Positions 1-5,617 are shown, counted from the first letter of the stretch. The stretch: 5,667 bases of DNA from CG10-46-32 sp964606465 (GCA_964606465.1 CAZSGI010000043.1:1-5667); one strand, 5' to 3'. Notes: generated by a model not told the origin, from the letters alone. A program made the numbers and translations.

Positions 1-778
1 CCGTGAGCACCTCAACGTCCCCTTCTCCAAAGAGCAGGGGTGATGCGTAGTCGCGCTCAAGCTTGGAAGCGGCTGCCTCATCAATAATGAGCGTGGTATC
101 CGGATGCCACTGCAAAAGCGATGCAGGCACTTCCTTGTTGACGCGGCCCTCAACCGTGGCAACGACTGCGTCCGCTTTTGCGGCGCCACCCGCAAGGAGC
201 AGAATCTTTTTGGCCTCCATAATCGTGCCCAAGCCCATGGTGATTGCCTGGCTGGGAACTTCGCCGCCGCTGAAGTGCTTTGCGTTCTTCTTGCGCGTGT
301 GTTCCGACAGAGTTGCCACGTGCGTGCGCGCCGCAAACGGGGTGCCCGGCTCGTTGAACCCGATGTGCCCGTTGGGTGCAATGCCGAGCACCTGCAGGTC
401 AATCCTGCCCGCGTCGCGGATTTCGGCCTCGTACTGCTCGCACTCGGCATTGCGATCCCGCGCCCGACCATTGGGCAGGTATATGTTTTTCTTTTTGATG
501 TTTGTGTGGTTGAACAGGTGGTGGTCCATGAAGTGGTGGAACGAATCAACGTCATTTTCCGAGAGCCCCGCGTACTCATCCAGATTAAACGTGGTAACGC
601 GCGAAAAATCAGCCCTGCCTTTTTTGTGGGCCTGGACAAGGCGCTCGTACGCGCCGATTGGCGTCTCGCCGGTCGGAAGCCCGAGCACCAAATCCGGCTT
701 GCGCCACAGGTGCGCCAAGACGAACCTCGCGGCCGTCTCGCTCATCTCGTCGTAGTTTTTGGTGATGATGACTTTCAT
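1..778 (-). CDS. nagB: Glucosamine-6-phosphate deaminase, N-terminal 259 residues (runs off left edge)
   Basis: The enzyme converts glucosamine 6-phosphate to fructose 6-phosphate and ammonia, feeding amino sugars into glycolysis in the cytoplasm. The translation starts MKVIITKNYDEMSETAARFV and shows the family landmarks in order: the phosphate-binding loop LGLPTGETP (residues 32-40), TFNLDEYAGL (63-72) with the acid-base Asp67, and GIAPNGHIGFNEPG (132-145) with His138 and Glu143, which match the catalytic His-Glu pair of the E. coli enzyme. The E. coli Asp141 position is Asn136 here; from memory the Bacillus-type enzymes also have Asn there, so activity is not in doubt. MGLGTIMEAKKILLLAGG (181-198) and the LLQWHPD stretch follow. 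No stop codon occurs before the edge, and the chain already exceeds the roughly 242 residues of the short Bacillus form, so it has a C-terminal extension closer to E. coli length. ATG at 778 is the only sensible start. No Shine-Dalgarno precedes it. An intrinsic terminator upstream separates it from the previous gene, so it is probably its own transcription unit. Confidence 0.96.
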   Translation of the reverse strand, partial: MKVIITKNYDEMSETAARFVLAHLWRKPDLVLGLPTGETPIGAYERLVQAHKKGRADFSRVTTFNLDEYAGLSENDVDSFHHFMDHHLFNHTNIKKKNIYLPNGRARDRNAECEQYEAEIRDAGRIDLQVLGIAPNGHIGFNEPGTPFAARTHVATLSEHTRKKNAKHFSGGEVPSQAITMGLGTIMEAKKILLLAGGAAKADAVVATVEGRVNKEVPASLLQWHPDTTLIIDEAAASKLERDYASPLLFGEGDVEVLT

Positions 779-785
779 ACTATGA

Positions 786-814
786 ATGGTAGCGTTTTTT
801 GGGTAAAAAGAAAA
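786..814 (-). promoter_or_regulatory. Possible promoter of nagB
   Basis: A -10-like TACCAT (791-786) sits so that transcription would begin at about 779-778, on or next to the nagB ATG. The -35 position (814-809, TTTTCT) is poor and lies inside the T-tract of the upstream terminator. The absence of any ribosome-binding site before nagB fits a leaderless start. This is weak evidence: only the -10 matches reasonably. Confidence 0.25.
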
Positions 815-838
815 GCTGCGCGTGCTTCCGCGCGCAGC
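804..838 (-). terminator. Intrinsic terminator after the Cys3His-module gene
   Basis: Read on the minus strand, GCTGCGCG (838-831) pairs perfectly with CGCGCAGC (822-815) around an 8-base loop, followed at once by TTTTCTTTTT (814-805). It lies about 30 bases after the stop of the upstream gene and before nagB. The plus strand has no T-run after the hairpin, so it should act on leftward transcripts only. Confidence 0.87.
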
Positions 839-869
839 CCTCATGTCAAACTCCCCGAGTCCCCTCCGC

Positions 870-1250
870 CTATGCCGCAACCTGCCGCGTCTTGGCGGCA
901 TGTCTCGGCGAGTAGTACTCCGACATGTAGTGCCTGGTGCAGTAGCCGCGCGCCAAATGCGGACTTGTGCACCCCGGAACCACGCAGCCGGTGCGGCCGT
1001 ACGTACGCTCCTTATCCGGCCTGAGACGGCCGTACCTGCGAACCTGCTGGTAGTGCTTGAAGCAGAGCATCTTGGCAATCACCCGCTTCCCGCATCCCGG
1101 AACCGAGCACGCATCCGGCCTCGCGCTGTACTCCCTCTCCGGCGTGAGGCGGCCGTACCTTCGAATCTGCCTATAGTGCTTCGGACAATAGCCGTTTGTC
1201 CGCGCATCATTCCCGCAGTTAGGCGCCATGCACTTTCTTTTTGCTTGCAC
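870..1250 (-). CDS. Small basic protein with three tandem Cys3His (C-x4-C-x9-C-x2-H) modules
   Basis: This is a 126-residue protein of unknown specific function. Three modules share exactly the same spacing: C7-C12-C22-H25, C48-C53-C63-H66 and C89-C94-C104-H107, a strict 41-residue period. Each Cys-x2-His is followed by Tyr, and the first two modules continue with the near-identical YRQIRRYGRLTPE and YQQVRRYGRLRPD. The third repeat diverges after HY and ends the protein. Such Cys-x4-Cys...Cys-x2-His-Tyr modules with an RRxG tail resemble, from memory, small zinc-binding modules seen in phage proteins and beside HNH endonucleases. No HNH motif or other enzyme domain is present, so zinc-dependent nucleic-acid binding is an inference. 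The start is GTG at 1250: AGGAGG lies 6 bases upstream, and the first Cys of module 1 is at residue 7. A longer in-frame reading from TTG at 1352 would overrun that site and the gap behind the preceding gene. The DNA repeats the module too: CGGCCGTACCT recurs 123 bases apart, at 1027 and 1150. It is probably cotranscribed with the 91-residue gene upstream. Confidence 0.85.
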   Translation of the reverse strand: MQAKRKCMAPNCGNDARTNGYCPKHYRQIRRYGRLTPEREYSARPDACSVPGCGKRVIAKMLCFKHYQQVRRYGRLRPDKERTYGRTGCVVPGCTSPHLARGYCTRHYMSEYYSPRHAAKTRQVAA

Positions 1251-1256
1251 CGTAGC

Positions 1257-1262
1257 CCTCCT
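1257..1262 (-). promoter_or_regulatory. Shine-Dalgarno AGGAGG that fixes the GTG start at 1250
   Basis: On the minus strand AGAAGGAGG is followed by GCTACG and then GTG, a 6-base spacing. This full-consensus site decides for the GTG over the upstream TTG at 1352. Confidence 0.8.
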
Positions 1263-1345
1263 TCTCTGAAAAGCTTGCCTTGAGTGTGGATAATGGGGAC
1301 ATGACCCATGTTGTCTGTCAAATCCCCTCTGGATCGCCGCGAGTA

Positions 1346-1621
1346 TCAGCAATCCGAAACATCGTAGAGCAGGGTCATGACCCGTTTTCGTTTTTCGTCA
1401 TACACCGCAATCGCGCGTTCGCCGTTGGAAAGACGCACGCGCCATTTTGTAACGCGCCTTGATTCGCGGCAGAGGAATTCAGCCCTTCCGTGTTGAACAT
1501 CGTCCACCAACTTCCGGTACTCTGCATCCTCCAGTATCACGCCGTAGCGCATGTACGCGCGCGTCCGCATGTGCCACTCCTGGAGCACCTTCCGTTTTAT
1601 CCGCTTCCTCCTCGTGGGCAC
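1346..1621 (-). CDS. Small basic protein of unknown family (91 residues)
   Basis: I do not recognise this gene with confidence. The N-terminus is strongly basic (MPTRRKRIKRKVLQEWHMR). After it comes a compact alpha-then-beta layout: helix-like EDAEYRKLVDDVQHGRAEFL (residues 30-49), then strand-like stretches TKWRVRLSNGERAIAVYD (58-75) and KRKRVMTLLYD (77-87). The sequence of a helix ending in a Gly, a middle strand, 'G..IAVYD' and a final 'VMTLLY' resembles the layout of small RelE-fold or DUF4258-like proteins, from memory and without identity to any I can name. No catalytic residues can be assigned. There are no membrane segments. The start is GTG at 1621, 7 bases after a perfect AGGAGG; TTG at 1639 is in frame but lies upstream of that site. 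It is followed after 95 bases by the Cys3His-module gene on the same strand. A toxin or nucleic-acid-binding role would be speculation. Confidence 0.75.
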   Translation of the reverse strand: MPTRRKRIKRKVLQEWHMRTRAYMRYGVILEDAEYRKLVDDVQHGRAEFLCRESRRVTKWRVRLSNGERAIAVYDEKRKRVMTLLYDVSDC

Positions 1622-1628
1622 CGCACTG

Positions 1629-1634
1629 CCTCCT
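1629..1634 (-). promoter_or_regulatory. Shine-Dalgarno AGGAGG for the GTG start at 1621
   Basis: On the minus strand GAGAGGAGG is followed by CAGTGCG and then GTG, a 7-base spacing. It excludes the upstream in-frame TTG at 1639 as the main start. Confidence 0.8.
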
Positions 1635-1706
1635 CTCAAAGGTCAAAGATTCTGTTGGTTGTAAACGGACAAATGGGAACTTGACTCTGTACCCCGCTAT
1701 GGAGCA

Positions 1707-1735
1707 AACATACACTGTTTTGATTAAAAAATCAA
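1707..1735 (-). promoter_or_regulatory. Probable promoter of the two-gene small-protein cassette
   Basis: On the minus strand TTGATT (1735-1730) is followed by a 17-base spacer and TATGTT (1712-1707). Transcription would begin near 1700, giving a leader of roughly 80 bases before the GTG at 1621. The -35 hexamer forms one arm of a 6-bp A/T-rich inverted repeat (TTGATT 1720-1725, AATCAA 1730-1735), which might be an operator or simply chance. Spacing is ideal and both hexamers match the sigma70 consensus at four or more positions. Confidence 0.5.
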
Positions 1736-1770
1736 CCTGATTTTGCCTCAAAAACCCTCAAACCAAATAT

Positions 1771-1793
1771 GGCTCAATTACACCATGTGAGCC
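1771..1793 (-). terminator. Weak hairpin just after fusA, possible transcript end
   Basis: Thirteen bases after the fusA stop, GGCTCA (1793-1788 on the minus strand) can pair with TGAGCC (1776-1771) around an 11-base loop. No T-run follows; the next bases are ATATTTGG. It may be an RNA 3' end or a pause, and readthrough into the small-protein cassette is possible. Confidence 0.3.
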
Positions 1794-1805
1794 GACCTGC
1801 GTTCG

Positions 1806-3908
1806 TTACTTCTTCCCCTTCTCTGTTCCGCCCCCAACCCGCTTCTCAACGATTTCCGCAGCAACATTACGCGGCACCTCCTGGTAGTTCAAAAATTCCA
1901 TGGAATAGGATGCCCGTCCCTGCGTCATTGACCGCAGGCTCGTGGCGTAGCCGAACATTTCCGCGAGCGGAACCTCGGCCAAAATGACCTTCATGTTGAC
2001 GCGGTCGTTCATCTCAAGAATCTTGGCGCGCTTGGAGTTTAAGTCCCCGACCACGTCGCCCATGAACTCTTCCGGGGTCACGGCCTCCACTTTCATGATC
2101 GGCTCAAGCAACACCGGGTTTGCCAGGCGAGCCGCGGCCTTGAACGCCTGCACAGCCGCGATTTTGAACGCGATTTCGGACGAGTCAACCTCGTGGTACG
2201 AGCCGTCGTACACCGCGGCGCGCACGTCAACCACCGGGTACCCGGCAACCACGCCCGAATCGAGCGCTTCTTTAACGCCTTTCCCTATGGCCGGGATGTA
2301 CTCGTTCGGAATGGTGGCGCCCTTGATCTCGTTCACAAACTCGTGCCCCGCGCCCTCTTCCATGGGCTCAAGCCGAAGCCAGCAGTGGCCGTACTGCCCG
2401 CGACCGCCGGACTGGCGGATGTACTTCCCCTCTGCTTCCGCAGTGGTTCGGATGGTCTCGCGGTACGCGACCTGGGGCCGGCCCACGTTGGCTTCCACTT
2501 TGAACTCCCGCTTCATGCGGTCCACGATGATTTCCAAGTGCAGCTCGCCCATGCCCGAGATGATGGTCTGGCCGGTCTCGTCGTCGCTTTTGACCTTGAA
2601 CGTCGGGTCCTCTTCCGCAAGACGCGCGAGCGCCAAACCCATCTTCTCTTGGTCCACGCGGGTTTTGGGCTCAATGGCCACGCTGATCACGGGCTCCGGG
2701 AACGTGATGGACTCAAGCACAATCGGGTGCTCGGGATCGCAGAGCGTGTTTCCGGTCACCGTGTCTTTGAGGCCCACTGCCGCGGCAATCTCTCCGGCGT
2801 ACACCTCGGAAACGTCTTCGCGGTCGTTCGCGTGCATGCGCACGATGCGACCGATGCGCTCGCGCTTGTCGCTCGACGTGTTGAGCACGTACGAGCCAGC
2901 GGCGAGCACCCCCGAGTACACGCGAAAAAAGATGAGCTTGCCCACGAACGGGTCAGCCGCGACCTTGAACGCGAGCGCGGCAAAGGGCTCCTCGTCCGCC
3001 GCGCGGCGGGTGAGCTTCGTTTCCGGGTCGTGCGGATCAAATCCCTGGATGTCCGGAACGTCCAGCGGGGAGGGTAAATAGTCGCACACCGCGTCCAAAA
3101 GCTTCTGCACGCCCTTGTTCTTGAGCGCTGCGCCGCACATCACCGGAAAAAACTCGCCGGTTGAGACCGCCTTGCGCAAGGCGACTTTCCACGCCGCAAG
3201 GCTGATATCCTCGCCGCTCAAGTACTTCTCCATCACCGCCTCGTCGTTCTCCGCGATTGCTTCCAAGAGCCTTCCGCGGTACTTCTCTGCTTTCGCCCGC
3301 ATGTCTTCCGGAATCTCGGCCTCTTCAATGGTCTGGCCCAAATCATCCTGGTAGCAGTAGGCTTTCTGGTTGAGCAAATCAATGATGCCCGAAAAGTTCT
3401 CTTCGGAGCCGATGGGGAGCTGGATGGGGTACGCTTTCTTGGTGAGGCGGCGGTGGATGGATTCCAAATCCTTGTAGAAATCAGCTCCGGTCCGGTCCAG
3501 TTTGTTGATGAAACAGATGCGCGGCACGCGGTACTTGTCCGCCTGGTGCCACACGGTCTCGGACTGGGACTCAACCCCCGCGACCCCGTCAAACACGGTG
3601 ATGCCCCCGTCCAGTACGCGGAGCGAGCGCTCTACTTCCGCGGTGAAGTCAACGTGCCCCGGAGTGTCTATGATGTTAATGCGGCAGTCCTGCCAAAAGC
3701 AGGTGGTCGCGGCCGCGGTGATGGTGATGCCGCGCTCGCGCTCCTGGTCCATCCAGTCCATCTCGGCCTCGCCCTCATGCACCTCGCCCATCTTGTGCTT
3801 CTTGCCGGTGTAAAACAAAATGCGCTCCGTAATCGTGGTCTTTCCCGCGTCAATGTGAGCGATGATGCCGATGTTCCTGATTTTTTCCAGCCCGTAGTCT
3901 CTGGGCAT
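1806..3908 (-). CDS. fusA: Translation elongation factor G (EF-G)
   Basis: EF-G is the ribosomal translocation GTPase, acting in the cytoplasm on the 70S ribosome. This 700-residue copy is full length. GTP-binding motifs are intact: P-loop AHIDAGKT (residues 17-24), switch I RGITITAAAT (59-68), DTPGH (81-85) with the catalytic His85, NKLD (135-138), and the G5-like CGAALKNKGV (258-267). Domain II covers roughly 300-400, domain III about 405-480 with SGMGELHLEI (451-460), and domain IV about 482-600, including SGGRGQYGH (500-508) and the tip YHEVDSSE (571-578) that enters the decoding centre. Domain V follows and includes GDLNSKRAKI (621-630). The ATG at 3908 is chosen because MPRDYGLEKIRNIGIIAHIDAG is the normal N-terminus; the frame stays open far upstream, but only as an out-of-frame reading of rpsG. 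One base separates it from the rpsG stop (TAG-T-ATG), with only a weak GGA ahead, so translation is probably coupled to rpsG. The terminal GGGTEKGKK tail is short and basic. No tuf gene follows. Confidence 0.98.
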   Translation of the reverse strand: MPRDYGLEKIRNIGIIAHIDAGKTTITERILFYTGKKHKMGEVHEGEAEMDWMDQERERGITITAAATTCFWQDCRINIIDTPGHVDFTAEVERSLRVLDGGITVFDGVAGVESQSETVWHQADKYRVPRICFINKLDRTGADFYKDLESIHRRLTKKAYPIQLPIGSEENFSGIIDLLNQKAYCYQDDLGQTIEEAEIPEDMRAKAEKYRGRLLEAIAENDEAVMEKYLSGEDISLAAWKVALRKAVSTGEFFPVMCGAALKNKGVQKLLDAVCDYLPSPLDVPDIQGFDPHDPETKLTRRAADEEPFAALAFKVAADPFVGKLIFFRVYSGVLAAGSYVLNTSSDKRERIGRIVRMHANDREDVSEVYAGEIAAAVGLKDTVTGNTLCDPEHPIVLESITFPEPVISVAIEPKTRVDQEKMGLALARLAEEDPTFKVKSDDETGQTIISGMGELHLEIIVDRMKREFKVEANVGRPQVAYRETIRTTAEAEGKYIRQSGGRGQYGHCWLRLEPMEEGAGHEFVNEIKGATIPNEYIPAIGKGVKEALDSGVVAGYPVVDVRAAVYDGSYHEVDSSEIAFKIAAVQAFKAAARLANPVLLEPIMKVEAVTPEEFMGDVVGDLNSKRAKILEMNDRVNMKVILAEVPLAEMFGYATSLRSMTQGRASYSMEFLNYQEVPRNVAAEIVEKRVGGGTEKGKK

Positions 3909-3909
3909 A

Positions 3910-4434
3910 CTATCCAAAGTGCGCGAACGCCCGGTTCGCCTCTGCCATCCGCGACGTGTCTTCCCGCTTCTTGATGGCCGCCCCCTCACCTTTTGCCGCG
4001 GCAAGAATCTCATCGGCCAGCTTCTCGTGCATGGCCTTGCCTTTGCGCCCGTTGGCTGCAGCGAGAATCCACCGACACGCGAGCGTGTACTTGCGCTCGC
4101 CCCGGACCTCCACCGGAATCTGGTAGTTTGCCCCTCCCACGCGGCGCGACCGAACCTCAAGCTGGGGCGACACGTTCTTGATCGCCTGCTCGTACACCGC
4201 GATCGGATCCTGCTTCGACTTCTGCGAAACAATGTCAAGCATCCGGTACACGATGCCCTGTGCCGTGGACTTCTTGCCGCGCTGCATCACGTAGTTGATC
4301 AGCTTCGCGATGCTCGTGGAGTTGAACTTTTGGTCCGGCGCGATCACGCGCCTGGGCGCTTTCTTTCCCCGCATGTCGTCAAAGTCGGATTCCAGCTTCC
4401 GTGTGCTGCTATCGCAGCCCACTCCAGTTTTCAT
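3910..4434 (-). CDS. rpsG: 30S ribosomal protein S7 (uS7)
   Basis: S7 binds the 3' major domain of 16S rRNA and nucleates assembly of the small-subunit head; in E. coli it also represses its own operon by binding the rpsL-rpsG intercistronic mRNA. The conserved core begins MRGKKAPRRVIAPDQKFNS and includes LINYVMQRGKKSTAQGIVY, KNVSPQLEVRSRRVGGANYQIP, CRWILAAANGRKGKAMHEKLADE and the ending MAEANRAFAHFG. Two starts are possible. ATG at 4434 has AGAGG 9 bases upstream and gives 174 residues, with a 20-residue leader not typical of S7. ATG at 4374 gives 154 residues, close to the usual 156, but has no visible ribosome-binding site. I took 4434 on the strength of the Shine-Dalgarno; homology alone would favour 4374. 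The gene lies 77 bases after rpsL and one base before fusA. A perfect inverted repeat ends against its ribosome-binding site. Confidence 0.95.
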   Translation of the reverse strand: MKTGVGCDSSTRKLESDFDDMRGKKAPRRVIAPDQKFNSTSIAKLINYVMQRGKKSTAQGIVYRMLDIVSQKSKQDPIAVYEQAIKNVSPQLEVRSRRVGGANYQIPVEVRGERKYTLACRWILAAANGRKGKAMHEKLADEILAAAKGEGAAIKKREDTSRMAEANRAFAHFG

Positions 4435-4443
4435 CCGCCTTTT

Positions 4444-4449
4444 CCTCTC
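4444..4449 (-). promoter_or_regulatory. Shine-Dalgarno GAGAGG of rpsG, abutting a 14-bp stem
   Basis: On the minus strand GAGAGG is followed by AAAAGGCGG and then ATG at 4434, a 9-base spacing. Its first G is the last paired base of the upstream inverted repeat. It supports the longer S7 start and makes accessibility control by the stem plausible. Confidence 0.6.
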
Positions 4450-4497
4450 AGATTTTTTCTTAACTCGCGAGTACGCGGATTCCTAAGAAAAAATCTG
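4449..4497 (-). repeat. Perfect 14-bp inverted repeat in the rpsL-rpsG gap, candidate regulatory stem-loop
   Basis: CAGATTTTTTCTTA (4449-4462) and TAAGAAAAAATCTG (4484-4497) are exact reverse complements around a 21-base loop. Inside the loop, CGCG (4466-4469) and CGCG (4474-4477) can form a small hairpin around four bases; the overlapping ACTCGCGAGT (4463-4472) is itself a perfect palindrome. In the leftward mRNA the U-run lies in the 5' arm, so this is not an ordinary intrinsic terminator. It lies where E. coli carries its S7-binding translational operator, but the sequences are not being claimed as homologous. Confidence 0.85.
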
Positions 4498-4511
4498 TCA
4501 ATACATACATA

Positions 4512-4937
4512 TTATGCCTTGCTCTTCTCACGCTTCGCGCCGTACAGGCTGCGGCCCTGCTTGCGGCCCTGAACGCCTTGTGTATCGTACACGCCGCGGA
4601 CGATGTGGTAGCGCACGCCCGGCAGATCCTTCACGCGCCCCCCGCGGATGAGCACGATGGAGTGCTCCTGCAAGTTGTGGCCCATACCCGGAATGTACGC
4701 GGTCACCTCCATGCCGTTCGAGAGCCGCACGCGCGCGATCTTGCGCAGCGCGGAGTTCGGCTTCTTCGGGGTGGTGGTGGTCACGCGGACGCACACCCCG
4801 CGCTTGAAGCTCGAACCCTTGGGAAGCTCGGCGCGTTTGCGGACCGCGGGGTTGTACACCGACTGCAACGCAGGAGTCTTCTGCTTCTTGACCCTGGGCT
4901 TGCGCCCTTTCCGTAGTAGTTGGTTTACCGTAGCCAT
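4512..4937 (-). CDS. rpsL: 30S ribosomal protein S12 (uS12)
   Basis: S12 lies at the decoding centre of the small subunit and helps control tRNA selection accuracy. The 141-residue protein carries MATVNQLLRKGRKPRVKK at the N-terminus, TTTTPKKPNSALRK (53-66), YIPGMGHNLQEHS (81-93) and RGGRVKDLPGVRYHIVRG (98-115). It is longer than the 124-residue E. coli form because of an insertion before KRGVC (residues about 26-44), as in Bacillus-type S12. The lysines altered in streptomycin-resistant mutants are wild type (Lys58 and Lys103, E. coli 43 and 88). Asp104 is the residue that RimO methylthiolates where that enzyme exists. The ATG at 4937 has no Shine-Dalgarno but follows a promoter by a few bases, suggesting a leaderless message. 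It heads rpsL-rpsG-fusA and follows the M50 protease gene by 45 bases. Confidence 0.98.
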   Translation of the reverse strand: MATVNQLLRKGRKPRVKKQKTPALQSVYNPAVRKRAELPKGSSFKRGVCVRVTTTTPKKPNSALRKIARVRLSNGMEVTAYIPGMGHNLQEHSIVLIRGGRVKDLPGVRYHIVRGVYDTQGVQGRKQGRSLYGAKREKSKA

Positions 4938-4947
4938 AATAACGTAT

Positions 4948-4976
4948 ACACTAACAAAATACCCCTATTGAGTCAA
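4948..4976 (-). promoter_or_regulatory. Promoter of the rpsL-rpsG-fusA operon
   Basis: On the minus strand TTGACT (4976-4971) is followed by a 17-base spacer and TAGTGT (4953-4948), preceded by an extended -10 TG. Transcription would start near 4941, four bases before the rpsL ATG, so the message would be effectively leaderless. A TATACG a few bases further on gives too long a spacer. The -35 is strong and the -10 moderate. Confidence 0.55.
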
Positions 4977-4982
4977 GCCGCC

Positions 4983-5609
4983 TTAGACAAGACCAGCGAG
5001 CCGGAAAAAAACTCCGAAAATGCGCCCAAAAATGTTGACCCCCAAAAAATTATCCGCAAAGATGAGCATGAGAAGTATCCATGGTCCGTTTCGGCTCAGT
5101 TGCGCCTTGAGATGCGCATATCGGTCCGGCAAAAGCTCAAACAAGAGCTTTGAGCCGTCAAGCGGCGGAATGGGAATCAAATTGAACGCAAGCAGTATGA
5201 TGTTGATGAGAATCAAAAATCCGAACAGCTGCACCAAAAGATTAAACGCCCCGAGAATCGGGCCCAATATATTTACCGCAACCATAAACACGGCAATGCT
5301 CGCCAAGTTTGAAAGCGGGCCCGCGAGCGCAACGAGCACCTCTCCCCAGCGCCGGTATTTGAGGTTATAGGGATTAAACGGCGCGGGCCTGCCCCAGCCA
5401 AATCCCACGACAAGCAAGAGCAACATGCCGAACGGCTCAATGTGCGCGAGCGGGTTGAGCGTCAAGCGGCCCATCAACCGGCCCGTGTCATCGCCCTGCA
5501 GATACGCAGCAAGCACGTGGCTGTACTCGTGTACCGTAATGCCGTACACAATGGCGAGGAGCCACAGGAAAAACAGGGTGGGCTCGCTGAATAGAAGCGA
5601 AATAACCAT
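4983..5609 (-). CDS. Site-2-type intramembrane zinc metalloprotease, family M50
   Basis: This 208-residue polytopic membrane protein carries the M50 signature. HEYSH (residues 27-31) is the zinc-binding HExxH with catalytic Glu28, inside a hydrophobic first segment (about 10-37). GRPAPFNP (73-80) is the PDZ-less family's substrate-loop motif. NLIPIPPLDG (143-152) supplies the third ligand, Asp151. Further membrane segments lie at about 59-72, 90-116, 123-148 and 175-191. There is no PDZ domain and no CBS domain, so it belongs with the small stand-alone members whose substrates are mostly unknown; cleavage of membrane-bound regulators or peptides is the family expectation. ATG at 5609 is preferred over GTG at 5615 because a TATACT -10 (5623-5618) would start transcription at about 5611, downstream of the GTG. 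The stop is 45 bases from rpsL, so the protease and the str operon may also share readthrough transcripts. Confidence 0.95.
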   Translation of the reverse strand: MVISLLFSEPTLFFLWLLAIVYGITVHEYSHVLAAYLQGDDTGRLMGRLTLNPLAHIEPFGMLLLLVVGFGWGRPAPFNPYNLKYRRWGEVLVALAGPLSNLASIAVFMVAVNILGPILGAFNLLVQLFGFLILINIILLAFNLIPIPPLDGSKLLFELLPDRYAHLKAQLSRNGPWILLMLIFADNFLGVNIFGRIFGVFFRLAGLV

Positions 5610-5617
5610 ACCCACAC

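Noticed and set aside
63..1024. Long plus-strand open frames opposite nagB and the terminator
   Set aside because: They are antisense to clear nagB codons, have no family motifs, and arise from GC-rich codon bias.
1027..1190. CRISPR-like or intergenic direct repeat (CGGCCGTACCT at 1027 and 1150)
   Set aside because: The 123-bp spacing is exactly the 41-codon repeat of the Cys3His protein, so it is coding.
1293..1321. Consensus -35 TTGACA (1321-1316) as a separate promoter for the Cys3His-module gene
   Set aside because: At 16-18 bases downstream the sequence is TCCCCA, CCCCAT or CCCATT, none resembling a -10.
1251..1352. TTG start at 1352 for the Cys3His-module gene
   Set aside because: AGGAGG lies 6 bases before GTG 1250, the extension has no zinc motif of its own, and it would overlap the end of the preceding gene.
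1984..3081. 365- and 294-residue plus-strand open frames opposite fusA
   Set aside because: They mirror conserved EF-G codons, and the translations are low-complexity Ser/Arg/Ala or His/Val-rich with no recognisable domain.
3909..4238. Upstream in-frame extension of fusA giving an 810-residue reading
   Set aside because: The first 110 residues are an arginine- and serine-rich out-of-frame reading of rpsG; EF-G proper begins at MPRDYGLEK at 3908.
4449..4497. The rpsL-rpsG inverted repeat as an intrinsic terminator
   Set aside because: The stem is A/T-rich, the leftward U-run is in the 5' arm, and what follows is the rpsG Shine-Dalgarno rather than a T-tract.
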